Assembly: GCF_009709675.1 (NCBI RefSeq)
Contig: NZ_WMLB01000023.1
Location: 310,001 to 374,000, forward strand
Direction: 5' to 3'
DNA: 64,000 nucleotides
DNA from: Agromyces bracchium
GTDB lineage: Bacteria; Actinomycetota; Actinomycetes; Actinomycetales; Microbacteriaceae
In this document: positions 36,043-44,393 of the stretch, piece by piece
Numbering within the stretch: position 1 is the first letter of the stretch
How the letters are laid out: every line of letters starts with the position of its first letter
Program-made: the position numbers and the translations under genes
Notes under the pieces: generated by a model
What the model saw: only the letters and a program-made list of their open reading frames with translations
Database searches by the model: none
Told to the model about the DNA's origin: nothing

Positions 36043-36711
36043 ATGTCCGAGACCCTGCGCACCCTTGCATCGCGGGCGTGGCACGGGTTCCTGGCCTACC
36101 TCCTGAAGTTCGGCGTCGTCGGGCTCATCGGCCTCGTGATCGACGTCGCGCTCTTCAACGCACTGCGGGTGGGGCTGCTCGGCACCGACACGTGGGCGCA
36201 GTCGGCGATCGGCGCCAAGACGATCTCGACGAGCGTCGCCATCGTGTTCAACTGGCTCGGCAACCGCTACTGGACCTTCCGGCGGCACCGCCGGCGGCAC
36301 GTGCTGCGCGAGTTCGCGGAGTACCTCGTCGTCTCCCTCGGCGGCATGGCGATCTCGCTCATCTGCCTGTGGATCAGCCACCACCTGCTCGGCTTCACGA
36401 GCCTGCTCGCCGACAACATCTCGTCGAACGTGATCGGGCTCGGGCTCGGCACGGCGTTCCGGTTCGTGCTCTACCGCTACTGGGTCTACGGGCACCACCG
36501 GAGCGACGGGCTGTCGAACCTCGCCCGCGTCGAGGAGGCTCAGCGGGCGCTCTTCGAGCAGCCGCCCCTCGAGGAGGCGCCGCTCGAGCGATCGGAGCCG
36601 CCGACGACGACGACCACGGGTCGCGACTCGGCCGCGGCGACGACGGATGCCCCCGGCGCGAGCGCCGCCGAGCCGGTTCAGTCGGCGGAGCCGAGGAACC
36701 ACGGCGGGTAG
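36043..36711 (+). CDS. GtrA family membrane protein
   Basis: 222 residues with four helices (about 18-140) and a hydrophilic, acidic then Thr/Ala-rich tail. [21 protein letters not shown] and [17 protein letters not shown] (helix end with NRYWTF) are diagnostic of GtrA, presumed to flip polyprenol-phosphate sugars. In M. tuberculosis the equivalent position next to purK is held by Rv3277. ATG at 36043 follows a leaderless promoter. The last 34 nt overlap the convergent DarT-like gene. Confidence 0.88.
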   Translation: MSETLRTLASRAWHGFLAYLLKFGVVGLIGLVIDVALFNALRVGLLGTDTWAQSAIGAKTISTSVAIVFNWLGNRYWTFRRHRRRHVLREFAEYLVVSLGGMAISLICLWISHHLLGFTSLLADNISSNVIGLGLGTAFRFVLYRYWVYGHHRSDGLSNLARVEEAQRALFEQPPLEEAPLERSEPPTTTTTGRDSAAATTDAPGASAAEPVQSAEPRNHGG

Positions 36712-37532
36712 ACCGCCACCCGCGTCTTCGCGCCGACCGCGTTGAGGGCGGCGCGCACGCGGTCGCGCACGCGGTCGTTGGAGACCGCGATGAGCGCGAT
36801 CCGCTCGAGCGGCACGCTGCCGCGGACGAGCACCTCGCCCGTGCGGAGCCCCTCGCCGTCGTCGGCGAGGGTGAGCCGCACGATCGCGCGGGAGACCGCC
36901 GGCCAGTCGGCCGCGAGCTCGGCGCCGCCGACGGCGGCATCGGTCGCGCTGACCACGACCTCGCCGTCGGTGTCACGTCGGGCACCGGCCGCCGCCGCGA
37001 CGGACGAGACCAGGATGACGTGGTCGGCCGCCGCCCGATCGACGGCCCCCGCGGCGAGCCGCGGATCGGGGGTGCCCGTGCGGATCGCATCCCACACGTG
37101 CGCGTCGGTGCTGAGGAGGAAGGGCACGTACTCGGCCACGGTGGCGTCGGCGCCGGGCACGCTCGCGCTGCGTCGGTACTGGCGTGCGGCGGGGGCGGCG
37201 AGGTCGACCGCAGGCGTCGCCGGCGGATCGCCCGCATCCGCGAGGAGCGCGCCGGCGCCGAGGATCCGGCCGAGGTTCTCGACGTGGGTCACGTGGTAGA
37301 TGCGCGTACCGCCCACGTCGATCGGCGCAGACGAGGCGGTGCTCGACGATCGCGACGAGCGGGCGGATGCCCCGGGCGCGGCGCCGCCGGCGACGGAGCG
37401 CTCAGGTGCGGCGCTCCGACCGGTGGTCGTGCGCGTCGCACGCGCCGGCTTGGGCTTCGCCGCGGGCTCGGGCGGGGGCGAGCAGATCGCGCAGAGACCC
37501 TCGTCGAATCCGTGGATGCATTCCTCGCCCAA
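36678..37532 (-). CDS. DarT-like (DUF4433) ADP-ribosyltransferase domain protein with N-terminal zinc-finger-like motif
   Basis: 284 residues. The N-terminus has ECIHGFDEGLCAIC (Cys5, His7, Cys14, Cys17), a likely zinc knuckle, then a Ser/Ala/Pro-rich linker to residue 74. From 78 on it reads IYHVTHVENLGRILGAGALL, then QYRRSASVPG with Arg121, EYVPFLL, and TGEVLVRGSVPLERI with Glu233. The HxT..NL..IL start, a central R, YVPF, and a late (A/G)E(V/F)LV match DarT, which ADP-ribosylates thymidine in single-stranded DNA with NAD+. The usual RSPML after YVPF is replaced by STDAHVWDAI, so activity is uncertain. TTG start at 37532 after GAAGGG. No DarG macrodomain gene is adjacent. Confidence 0.68.
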   Translation of the reverse strand: MGEECIHGFDEGLCAICSPPPEPAAKPKPARATRTTTGRSAAPERSVAGGAAPGASARSSRSSSTASSAPIDVGGTRIYHVTHVENLGRILGAGALLADAGDPPATPAVDLAAPAARQYRRSASVPGADATVAEYVPFLLSTDAHVWDAIRTGTPDPRLAAGAVDRAAADHVILVSSVAAAAGARRDTDGEVVVSATDAAVGGAELAADWPAVSRAIVRLTLADDGEGLRTGEVLVRGSVPLERIALIAVSNDRVRDRVRAALNAVGAKTRVAVYPPWFLGSAD

Positions 37533-37650
37533 GTGGTCTCGCCCTTCCGTGCCCGACGGCCCGACCGACGTGCGCGGGCCGCGGACTAGAGTACGCGCTC
37601 CACCATCGTTCGGGGTCCACGGGGAGGGCTCGGTCAGGTCGGCGGAGCGC

Positions 37651-38211
37651 TCAGCGACCGCCCCACGGGAGCGAGTCGGCCGTTGCGAACGCCGCCGGCC
37701 GGGCCGCGGGCCCGACCGCGGGACCGCCGAGCGCGTGCGCCTCGGCCATGAGCTCGTGCAGCGCGGCCTGCACGGCGAGCGGCGCCGGGACGTCGCGGAG
37801 CACCACGGCCACTTCGTGTCCGGTCTCGAGCCGCACGTCGCCCGAGCCCGCCATCCGCTGCATCCACGACCGTGCGACCTGGACGTCGTAGCCGGTGCGG
37901 TGCCAGAGCTCGCGGCGGACCCGGACGAACAGACCGCGCCGCACGATGACGCGACGCGTCGTGATCGTCGTGCGCGAGCTCAGCCATCCGAGGTACGGCA
38001 GCAGGCTGCCGAGCACCACGATGAGCGCACCGCCGACGATCGCCGCGAGGCGGGGCCATCCGTCCTCGAGCCACGGCACCGCGTAGGCCGTCACCCCCGC
38101 GACGGCGATGAGCAGCAGCGCGGGGAGCACGAGGATGCGGCCGTGTCGCCGCACCCGCGCCACCACGTGCTCCGCGCCGTCGGGCGCGGGGACCTCGGCC
38201 GTCTGCCCCAT
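37651..38211 (-). CDS. PH-domain (bPH2/DUF304-like) membrane protein
   Basis: 186 residues. Two helices (LVLPALLLIAVAGVTAYAVP and LAAIVGGALIVVLGSLLPYL) precede the bacterial PH-like domain: RTTITTRRVIVRRGLFVRVRRELWHRTGYDVQVARSWMQRMAGSGDV, the T.RR...R.G......E....R...V...Q...R..G.G.V pattern. The function of the family is unknown. The start lies 7 nt after the birA stop. M. tuberculosis has the same neighbour (Rv3278c next to birA), so this is a conserved actinobacterial pair. Confidence 0.82.
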   Translation of the reverse strand: MGQTAEVPAPDGAEHVVARVRRHGRILVLPALLLIAVAGVTAYAVPWLEDGWPRLAAIVGGALIVVLGSLLPYLGWLSSRTTITTRRVIVRRGLFVRVRRELWHRTGYDVQVARSWMQRMAGSGDVRLETGHEVAVVLRDVPAPLAVQAALHELMAEAHALGGPAVGPAARPAAFATADSLPWGGR

Positions 38212-38218
38212 AGGCCCA

Positions 38219-39058
38219 TTAATACCTCAGGTGCGTGACGTCCCCCGCGGCGACAGCCTGCTCGTCGCCGTTCTCGTCATCGCGGACCACGAGCCGGCCG
38301 TCGGGGTCGATGCGCTCGGCGTGGCCCACCAGTTCGCTCCCGCCGGGGAGTTCGACCCGCACGTGCTGCCCGAGCGTGCCGCACAGCGCGGTCACGCGAT
38401 CGGCGACACCGCTCGAGACCGGGTCGCCGCCGGCGTCGGCGAAGTCGGCGGTGAGCCCGAGCAGCCGCTCGAGGTAGTCGGCGAGCACGGCGTCGGCGTC
38501 GGGCCGGACGCCCGTGGCCAGCTGGAGCGACGTCGACGTCAGCGTCGGGAGATCGTGCTCGTCGAGCGTGAGGTTGAGCCCCGCGCCGATGACCACGGCA
38601 TCGTCGGCGACGAGCTCCGAGAGGATGCCGCACACCTTGAACCCCGACACGAGCACGTCGTTCGGCCACTTCAGCCAGGCCTCGACGCCGCCGGTGCCGT
38701 CCTCCTCGCCGCCGCGGTCGACGGATGCCGCCGCGAGCGCGCCGCGGACCGCCTCGGTCATCGCCGCACCCGCGATCAGCGGGAGCCAGCCGAGCGCGTC
38801 GGGCGGGAGCGGCGCCCCGCGGAGCTCGCTCTGACGGATGAGGACGGAGATCGCGAGGGTCTTCCCCGTGGGCGCGAGCCAGGTCCGCCCGAGCCGCCCG
38901 CGGCCGTGCGTCTGGTCGTCGGTCACGACGGTCGCGCCGTGGCGCCAGCCCGCGGCATCCGCACCGGTGACGCCCTCGCGGACGACGTCGTTCGTCGAGC
39001 CGGTCGAATCGAGCCATTCGAATCGCGGCACCGCGCGTCGCGACCGCTCCCAGTCCAT
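38219..39058 (-). CDS. birA: Biotin--[acetyl-CoA-carboxylase] ligase, monofunctional
   Basis: 279 residues from the ATG at 39058, which has GGGGAGG just upstream and a TACCCT -10 at 39089-39084. Group I ligase: there is no N-terminal helix-turn-helix. Seen: STGSTNDVVREGV, DQTHGRGRLGRTWLAP (biotinoyl-AMP loop) and AWLKWPNDVLVSGFKVCGIL with the catalytic Lys, then a small C-terminal SH3-like domain. It biotinylates the BCCP domain of the carboxylase alpha subunit encoded at 46591, and is divergent from its partner subunit gene accD. Confidence 0.94.
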   Translation of the reverse strand: MDWERSRRAVPRFEWLDSTGSTNDVVREGVTGADAAGWRHGATVVTDDQTHGRGRLGRTWLAPTGKTLAISVLIRQSELRGAPLPPDALGWLPLIAGAAMTEAVRGALAAASVDRGGEEDGTGGVEAWLKWPNDVLVSGFKVCGILSELVADDAVVIGAGLNLTLDEHDLPTLTSTSLQLATGVRPDADAVLADYLERLLGLTADFADAGGDPVSSGVADRVTALCGTLGQHVRVELPGGSELVGHAERIDPDGRLVVRDDENGDEQAVAAGDVTHLRY

Positions 39059-39083
39059 GCGACCTCCCCTGCCCTCGAGGTTC

Positions 39084-39089
39084 AGGGTA
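39084..39089 (-). promoter_or_regulatory. -10 box TACCCT of birA
   Basis: TACCCT on the minus strand leaves a leader of about 19 nt with a strong GGGGAGG site. It excludes the longer in-frame start at 39127. Confidence 0.45.
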
Positions 39090-39135
39090 GTGTCCGAGGG
39101 CGCCGCGTCGGTGGCGATCACCACCACGCACCGAC

Positions 39136-39154
39136 GGCTTTTTGTGGGAATCCC
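39136..39154 (+). promoter_or_regulatory. Element upstream of accD shared with accA3
   Basis: GGCTTTTTGTGGGAATCCC contains a five-T run and the near-palindrome GGGAATCCC. Upstream of accA3 the pieces GGGCTTTTTTGTG (46531-46543) and GGGAATCC (46564-46571) recur. It may be a regulator site common to both carboxylase subunits; T-runs could also belong to terminators. Confidence 0.35.
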
Positions 39155-39182
39155 TCAACGAACCGGCCCGGATGGGCGCCGG

Positions 39183-39188
39183 TAGAGT
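39183..39188 (+). promoter_or_regulatory. -10 box TAGAGT, leaderless accD start
   Basis: TAGAGT, 7-nt spacer, GTG at 39196. No ribosome site is present in between. In-frame starts further upstream would overlap the promoter. Confidence 0.55.
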
Positions 39189-39195
39189 GAACGGC

Positions 39196-40797
39196 GTGAC
39201 CGAATCGACGAACGACGGCCCCGACCTCTCCACCACCGCGGGCAAGCTCGCCGACCTCAAGCAGCGCTATCACGAGGCCGTGACGGCCTCGGGCGAGGCG
39301 GCCATCGAGAAGCAGCACGCCAAGGGCAAGATGACCGCGCGCGAGCGCATCGACGAGCTCCTCGACCCGGGCTCGTTCGTCGAGCTCGACGAGTTCGTGC
39401 GGCACCGCACGCACGCGTTCGGCATGGAGGCCAAGCGCCCCTACGGCGACGCCGTCGTCACCGGCCTCGGCACGATCCACGGTCGCCCGGTCGCCGTGTA
39501 CTCGCAGGACTTCACGATCTTCGGCGGCTCGCTCGGCGAAGTCGCCGGCGAGAAGATCATCAAGGTCATGGAGCACGCGCTGAAGACGGGCGTGCCGATC
39601 ATCGGCATCCTCGACTCCGGCGGCGCCCGCATCCAGGAGGGCGTCGTCGCCCTCGGCAAGTACGGCGAGATCTTCCGCCGCAACACCGCCGCCTCCGGCG
39701 TCATCCCGCAGATCTCCATCGTGTGCGGACCGGCCGCGGGCGGTGCCGTGTACTCCCCCGCCCTCACCGACTTCGTCATCATGGTCGACAAGACCAGCCA
39801 GATGTTCGTCACCGGCCCCGACGTCATCAAGACGGTCACCGGCGAGGACGTCGGGATGGAGGAGCTCGGCGGCGCACTGACGCACAACACGATCTCGGGC
39901 GTCGCGCACTACCTCGCGAGCGACGAGTCCGACGCGCTCGACTACGCCCGCACGCTCGTGTCGTTCCTGCCCGACAACAACATGTCGGAGGCGCCGGTCT
40001 ACGAGTCCGAGGTCGAGCTCGAGATCACCGACGACGACCGGAAGCTCAACGCGATCATCCCCGACTCGCCGAACCAGCCGTACGACATGCACTCGATCAT
40101 CGAGGGCATCGTCGACCACGGAGACTTCCTCGAGGTGCAGCCGCTGTTCGCGCCGAACATCGTCGTCGGCTTCGCCCGCGTCGAGGGCCGCTCGGTCGGC
40201 ATCATCGCGAACCAGCCGAGCCAGATGGCGGGCACGCTGAACATCGCCGCCGGCGAGAAGGCGTCGCGGTTCGTGCGCTTCTGCGACGCGTTCTCCATCC
40301 CGATCCTGACGCTCGTCGACGTGCCCGGCTACCTGCCCGGCACCGACCAGGAGTGGACGGGCGTCATCCGGCGCGGCGCGAAGCTGCTCTACGCCTACGC
40401 CGAGGCGACCGTCCCCCTCGTCACGGTCATCACCCGCAAGGCCTACGGCGGCGCGTACATCGTCATGGGCTCCAAGCAGCTCGGCGCCGACATCAACCTC
40501 GCCTGGCCGACCGCCGAGATCGCGGTCATGGGCGGACAGGGCGCCGTGAACATCCTGTACCGCGGCGAGATCAAGCGTGCGGAAGAGGCCGGCGAGGACG
40601 TCGCGGCCGTGCGCACCAAGCTCGCCAACGAGTACACCTACAACGTGGCCTCCCCCTTCCTCGCCGCGGAGCGCGGCGAGCTCGACGGCGTGATCGAGCC
40701 CGCTGCGACTCGCGTGTCGGTCACGAAGGCGCTGCGCGCGCTCCGCACCAAGCGGGCGAGCCTGCCGCCGAAGAAGCACGGCAACATCCCGCTCTAG
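39196..40797 (+). CDS. accD: Acyl-CoA carboxylase beta (carboxyltransferase) subunit
   Basis: 533 residues. N-terminal [20 protein letters not shown] and [28 protein letters not shown], then two crotonase-fold halves with [40 protein letters not shown] and [20 protein letters not shown], and [15 protein letters not shown] near the end: the AccD5/PccB family. It transfers CO2 from biotin on the alpha subunit to acetyl- or propionyl-CoA. The neighbours birA, accE, maf and accA3 match Rv3279c-Rv3285. The epsilon gene follows after 8 nt. Confidence 0.95.
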   Translation: MTESTNDGPDLSTTAGKLADLKQRYHEAVTASGEAAIEKQHAKGKMTARERIDELLDPGSFVELDEFVRHRTHAFGMEAKRPYGDAVVTGLGTIHGRPVAVYSQDFTIFGGSLGEVAGEKIIKVMEHALKTGVPIIGILDSGGARIQEGVVALGKYGEIFRRNTAASGVIPQISIVCGPAAGGAVYSPALTDFVIMVDKTSQMFVTGPDVIKTVTGEDVGMEELGGALTHNTISGVAHYLASDESDALDYARTLVSFLPDNNMSEAPVYESEVELEITDDDRKLNAIIPDSPNQPYDMHSIIEGIVDHGDFLEVQPLFAPNIVVGFARVEGRSVGIIANQPSQMAGTLNIAAGEKASRFVRFCDAFSIPILTLVDVPGYLPGTDQEWTGVIRRGAKLLYAYAEATVPLVTVITRKAYGGAYIVMGSKQLGADINLAWPTAEIAVMGGQGAVNILYRGEIKRAEEAGEDVAAVRTKLANEYTYNVASPFLAAERGELDGVIEPAATRVSVTKALRALRTKRASLPPKKHGNIPL

Positions 40798-40805
40798 GAG
40801 GCACG

Positions 40806-41036
40806 ATGACCAGCGCATCCCCCGAGGGCGACGCCGATTCCCTCGATCTCCGGTTCCTCACGCGCGAGGTGACGGCCGAGGAGTCCGCCGCCGTGACCGC
40901 GGTGCTCGCCGCGACCGTCCGCGACGCGCAGGGCGACCACGAGCCGACCCCGCGCAACGACTGGTCGCATCCGCGCAACGCGCTGCGGCCGCGCATCGAG
41001 GTCGGTCCGGGCCGCTGGGCGGCGTCGGCACGCTGA
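40806..41036 (+). CDS. accE: Acyl-CoA carboxylase epsilon subunit
   Basis: 76 residues. It begins TSASPEGDADSLDLRFLTRE and ends PRNDWSHPRNALRPRIEVGPGRW; the W..P...LR......GP..W end is typical of AccE, a small actinobacterial subunit that strengthens the alpha-beta complex. GGAGG at 40797-40801 lies before the ATG. Same operon as accD. Confidence 0.88.
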   Translation: MTSASPEGDADSLDLRFLTREVTAEESAAVTAVLAATVRDAQGDHEPTPRNDWSHPRNALRPRIEVGPGRWAASAR

Positions 41037-41384
41037 CCGCCGTCCGCTTCGAGCGCCTTCCGACGTCCCCCACATGCGCGTGCGGATGCCTCCGGCACCC
41101 GCGAGTCCCGTCCCCTCGTGTCCCCCATGTCCCCCGAAATGCTGACTTCGCACGGCGCGCCGGATCCGTACGATGGGGGGTACGCACTCCATCGGAGTCG
41201 TATCCGTCACCGGCTGGGTAACCGGTGGCGCTCTGGGGGCGAGTCAGGGCGATATTCGGGTTGTCGCCGTGACTCGGGCTTGCTGGGGGGTCGGTAGGGG
41301 CCGACCCCCCGCTTCCATGTCCGGAGCCCTCCGCTCGCCGCGACGGCGGGCCGGTCCCGTCATCGCGGGGTGCGGCCCGATGAC
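41037..41384. other. 348-bp non-coding stretch between accE and the sensor locus
   Basis: No convincing gene. It holds two GTCCCCCAxATG-like direct repeats (around 41063 and 41117), a TACGAT -10-like box at 41169-41174 with no start codon at leaderless distance, a small hairpin CACCGG/CCGGTG at 41208-41227 and a strong terminator at 41285-41310. A small RNA from the TACGAT box to the terminator (about 130 nt) is possible but unsupported. Confidence 0.5.
41285..41310. terminator. Perfect 10-bp hairpin between convergent units
   Basis: GGGGGGTCGG (41285-41294) pairs with CCGACCCCCC (41301-41310), loop TAGGGG. It is placed between the accD-accE operon and the - strand gene ending at 41385. Confidence 0.7.
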
Positions 41385-42395
41385 TCAGCCGGCACGCGGG
41401 ATCTCCAGCCACAGCTCGACTTCGGCGTCCTCGGACTCGACCGTCTCGCCGTTCCCACCGCTCAGCCCGACGACCGTGACGGCTACCGGCGAACCCTCCG
41501 CTGCCGTGCGGGCGATGATCCGCTCGGCCCGGGTCCGCTCGACCACGTCGGCCAACTGCGACAGGATCCGGTCGCGCTCGGCCTCGTCGAGCTCGTCGAT
41601 CCCGCCCTCGTCGAGGAGCGTCACGGTGGCGCCTCGATCACGCGCGTGCCGCACCGCCGCACGAACGGCGTCGGTCAGCAGCATCCGCCCGCGGATCTCG
41701 TCGCGGATCGCCGCCTCGAGCGTTCGGCACTCCGCGCGTTCGACATCGCTCAGCGCGTGGCCCCCGTCGGCGATGCGGCGGAGCATGGGCGAGGCGAGGC
41801 GCTGCGTCTGCGCGAGTCGCATGCGACCCTCGAAGAGGTGTGCGTCCTGTGCCGCCTGCCAGGCGGCCGCCTCGCGTTCGGCCTGCGCGTAGCGCCTCGT
41901 CGCACGGGCGGCGCTGGCGAGCGCGGCGGAGAGCATGTGGGCGATGCCGACCCAGACGAGGCTGCCGATCACGCCGAGCTGCCCGAGCGCGAGGGGACCG
42001 GCCCACAGCACGGTCTGCACCGCGAGCACGATGACGCCCGCCCACGCGACCACCAGTTGGCGCCGTGCCGCCGCGATCGTCATCAGGGTCCCGACCGCCG
42101 CGACGTACCAGGTCGCGTAGCCGTTGTCGCGCGACGGATCGAGCTGGCTGGTGACGAGGACGGGGAGCACGATGCCGACCGCGAGGTCGAGCGCGGCGAG
42201 CCAGTCCGGCATCCGCGCCCGCCGCGCGGGCCACAGGCTGAGGACGGTGGCGACCGCATAGAGCACGAGCGCCACGATGATCGGCCACGGCGAGGCCGCG
42301 ACCTCCGTCGACAGGGACGAGACGCCCAACACGATGTGATAGCCCGAGAACATCGCCGCGAGCGCCATGAGCAGCCACCGGGGCACGGAGATCAT
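41385..42395 (-). CDS. Membrane protein with degenerate sensor-kinase-like layout, partner of the two-component system
   Basis: 336 residues. Six to seven helices occupy about 5-165, then a helical linker (RYAQAEREAAAWQAAQDAHL) and a C-terminal region ending EDAEVELWLEIPRAG, the layout of a HisKA_3 kinase. However, I find no phospho-acceptor HD motif and no N/G-box ATP site, so it is probably not a kinase. Its ATG overlaps the upstream kinase stop by 4 bp, so it is made with the kinase and may sense signals or modulate it. Confidence 0.65.
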   Translation of the reverse strand: MISVPRWLLMALAAMFSGYHIVLGVSSLSTEVAASPWPIIVALVLYAVATVLSLWPARRARMPDWLAALDLAVGIVLPVLVTSQLDPSRDNGYATWYVAAVGTLMTIAAARRQLVVAWAGVIVLAVQTVLWAGPLALGQLGVIGSLVWVGIAHMLSAALASAARATRRYAQAEREAAAWQAAQDAHLFEGRMRLAQTQRLASPMLRRIADGGHALSDVERAECRTLEAAIRDEIRGRMLLTDAVRAAVRHARDRGATVTLLDEGGIDELDEAERDRILSQLADVVERTRAERIIARTAAEGSPVAVTVVGLSGGNGETVESEDAEVELWLEIPRAG

Positions 42396-43576
42396 GCGCC
42401 GCTCCCCTGCACGCCCGCGGGCCAGGCGAGCGTCACCGTCGTCCCCTCACCCGGCACGGAGTCGATCCTCGCCGACCCGCCCTCGTTCGCCATCCGCTCC
42501 TCGATCGAGACCCGGAGCCCGAGCCGGCTGGGCGGCACCGCGGCCGGGTCGAAGCCCGAGCCGTTGTCGATGACGCGGATGACGCATCCGCCCGCCCCGA
42601 CCCCGCGGACCTCGAGCTCCCGACGAACCCTCCCGATCGGGCCGTCGGCGTGCTGCACGCTGTTCACCATCGCCTGCATCGCGGCCGACGAGAGCGCGTC
42701 GATCGCCTCGACCGGCAGCTCGACGCCGTCGGCGCCGTCGACGCGCACGATGAACGGGGCGGAGAAGCCGGCGACGCCGGATCGGAGGCGGCGGGTGAGC
42801 ACCGTGAGGGCGACGCGGTCGTCCACGCCGGGGACCTCGACCGCGGCCTCGTCGAGCCGGCGCACGGCGTCTCCGGCCATGCGCGCCGCGAGGGCGCGCT
42901 CGGCCGGCGAGCGGGCGGCCGCCGCGGAGAGCAGCGTCGTCAGCACGCTGTCGTGCACGAGGGCGTCGACCTTCACGCGCTCGATCTCCGTCGCGTGCCG
43001 TCGTGCCACCGCGTCGTAGCGTTCCAGCGCGGCCTCCTGCGCGGCGTCCACCGCGATCGCGGCCTGCCGGAGCATGGTGATGATCACGAGCACCACGATG
43101 CCGAGGATCACGGCGTACATGGTGTCCAGCACCGCGAGCAGCGCACCGGCGCCGCCGCCGGACGGGCTCAGCCGCACGACGCCGTAGATCGCGGGAACCG
43201 CGCTCGTGTACGCGGCGGCCGGCGCGACCGGGAGCGCGATCACGGCCGCGGTCGTCGCGACCGTGCACAGGTAGTACAGCCACGGCGTCTGCCCGGCCAT
43301 ACCGGCCGTGTCGACCACGAGGAACGGCCACGCCAGGAGCGCGATGACGTAGATCGCCGCGAACGCGAGCGCGGCCGCCCGTACCGCGACCCGCGTGAAC
43401 GTCGCCGCCGCGAGCGCGGCGATCGCGCCGTACACGACCGCCATCATCGCGACGCCCCCGCCGTCCGCCATGAGCGTCGCCTGGTCGATGGCCGTCGGCA
43501 CGGTCTGCGCGCCGAACACGAGCCCGAACGCCCCCAGCGCGCGACCCGCGACGGTCTCGACCTGGGCGCGGCTCAC
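42392..43576 (-). CDS. Sensor histidine kinase (HisKA_3-like)
   Basis: 394 residues from the GTG at 43576. Six or so helices (about 15-170), a coiled-coil linker, then VKVDALVHDSVLTTLL with the likely phospho-acceptor His208, AMQAMVNSVQHAD as the N-box and VIRVIDNGSGFDP as the G-box of the ATPase domain, and LGLRVSIEERMANEGG. It is paired with the LuxR-type regulator encoded 37 nt upstream. The start is uncertain: ATG 43642 would overlap the regulator gene by 29 nt, and neither start has a good ribosome site. Confidence 0.78.
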   Translation of the reverse strand: MSRAQVETVAGRALGAFGLVFGAQTVPTAIDQATLMADGGGVAMMAVVYGAIAALAAATFTRVAVRAAALAFAAIYVIALLAWPFLVVDTAGMAGQTPWLYYLCTVATTAAVIALPVAPAAAYTSAVPAIYGVVRLSPSGGGAGALLAVLDTMYAVILGIVVLVIITMLRQAAIAVDAAQEAALERYDAVARRHATEIERVKVDALVHDSVLTTLLSAAAARSPAERALAARMAGDAVRRLDEAAVEVPGVDDRVALTVLTRRLRSGVAGFSAPFIVRVDGADGVELPVEAIDALSSAAMQAMVNSVQHADGPIGRVRRELEVRGVGAGGCVIRVIDNGSGFDPAAVPPSRLGLRVSIEERMANEGGSARIDSVPGEGTTVTLAWPAGVQGSGA

Positions 43577-43613
43577 CGCCGCACGGCGCGGGACGAGCCG
43601 GCTCGCCCGCCAG

Positions 43614-44318
43614 TCAGCGGCGGGCTTCCCCGGCCTCGGCATCGAGCCCGGGCAGGATGCCGTCCTCGACCGCGCGGCGCAGCAGGTCGACCTTCGTCGG
43701 AGCGGGCCGGCCGACCTCGACGTACTTCGCACGGATGCGGTCGAGGTACTCGCGGGCCGTCGAGTGCGCGATGCCGAGCTGCTGGGCGACGAGCTTCAGC
43801 GGCAGTCCGGAGGCGTACAGGTGCAGCACGTCGCGCTCCCGGCGCCCGAGCTGCGCCTTCGCGAAGTCGCGGTCGGCCTCGATCGCGCTCGCCCACTCGA
43901 CGTTGTTGAGCGCGTCGCCGCGCGCGACCGTCGCGATCGCCGCGATCACCGAGGCCGTCGGCGAGGACTTCGGGATGACCCCGGCCGCGCCCGCCGCGAG
44001 CGCCTCGCGCACGGCTGCGACCCGGTCGGCGATGCTGTGCACGAGCACCTGGCTCCCCGTCGCGAGCACCGCCCGCACGTTGTCGGTCACGTTCGAGCCG
44101 TCGCCCAGCGAGAGATCGAGCAGCACGACCCGCGGCGGATCCACGGCGGGGTCGGCGAACGCGGCGAGCAGCGTCGGGACATCGGCGGTGTCGGCGACGA
44201 CCTCGTAGCCCGCCTCCCGGCACGCCGCACGGAGCCCGAGCCGGACCGCCTCGTGGTCGTCGACGATCGCCACCGTCGTCGTGGCCGTCGCCTCCGCCTC
44301 GCCCGTCTCCGTCGTCAC
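43614..44318 (-). CDS. LuxR/NarL-family response regulator
   Basis: 234 residues. Receiver domain: TVAIVDDHEAVRLGL with the acidic pair, VVLLDLSLGDG with the phospho-accepting Asp68, and VIPKSS with the conserved Lys. The C-terminal LuxR helix-turn-helix (about 165-225) has LGRRERDVLHLYASGLPLKLVAQQLGIAHSTAREYLDRI. GTG 44318 is preferred to GTG 44324 because GGGGGAG lies 5 nt upstream of it. A six-codon open frame with a perfect AGGAGG overlaps this start. The -10 candidate is TATCGT at 44403-44398. Confidence 0.88.
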   Translation of the reverse strand: MTTETGEAEATATTTVAIVDDHEAVRLGLRAACREAGYEVVADTADVPTLLAAFADPAVDPPRVVLLDLSLGDGSNVTDNVRAVLATGSQVLVHSIADRVAAVREALAAGAAGVIPKSSPTASVIAAIATVARGDALNNVEWASAIEADRDFAKAQLGRRERDVLHLYASGLPLKLVAQQLGIAHSTAREYLDRIRAKYVEVGRPAPTKVDLLRRAVEDGILPGLDAEAGEARR

Positions 44319-44346
44319 GCGCACTCCCCCGTCACGCCGTCCTCCT
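44315..44346 (-). promoter_or_regulatory. AGGAGG and six-codon leader peptide overlapping the response-regulator start
   Basis: AGGAGG at 44346-44341 is followed by 5 nt and GTG at 44335, opening a frame of six codons (VTGECA) that stops with the TGA at 44317-44315, overlapping the GTG of the regulator (GTGA). It is the best Shine-Dalgarno in this locus, so ribosomes should load on the leader and pass to the regulator by coupling. Confidence 0.4.
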
Positions 44347-44393
44347 GTCGTGCCGGCCCCGCGCGGAGCCCGGCCACGCGATTCCCGCCGTCC

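Noticed and set aside
39142-39195. Upstream ATG/GTG starts of accD (39142, 39172, 39187)
   Set aside because: They overlap or precede the TAGAGT box; the family N-terminus aligns with GTG 39196.
41060-41130. Direct repeats of GTCCCCCA near 41063-41125
   Set aside because: Only two or three short imperfect copies without regular spacing; likely chance in C-rich DNA.
41173-41892. Open frame of about 240 codons on the + strand over the end of the membrane protein at 41385
   Set aside because: Composition is Ser/Arg/Pro-rich, it is antisense to a gene with clear membrane helices, and it has no motif.
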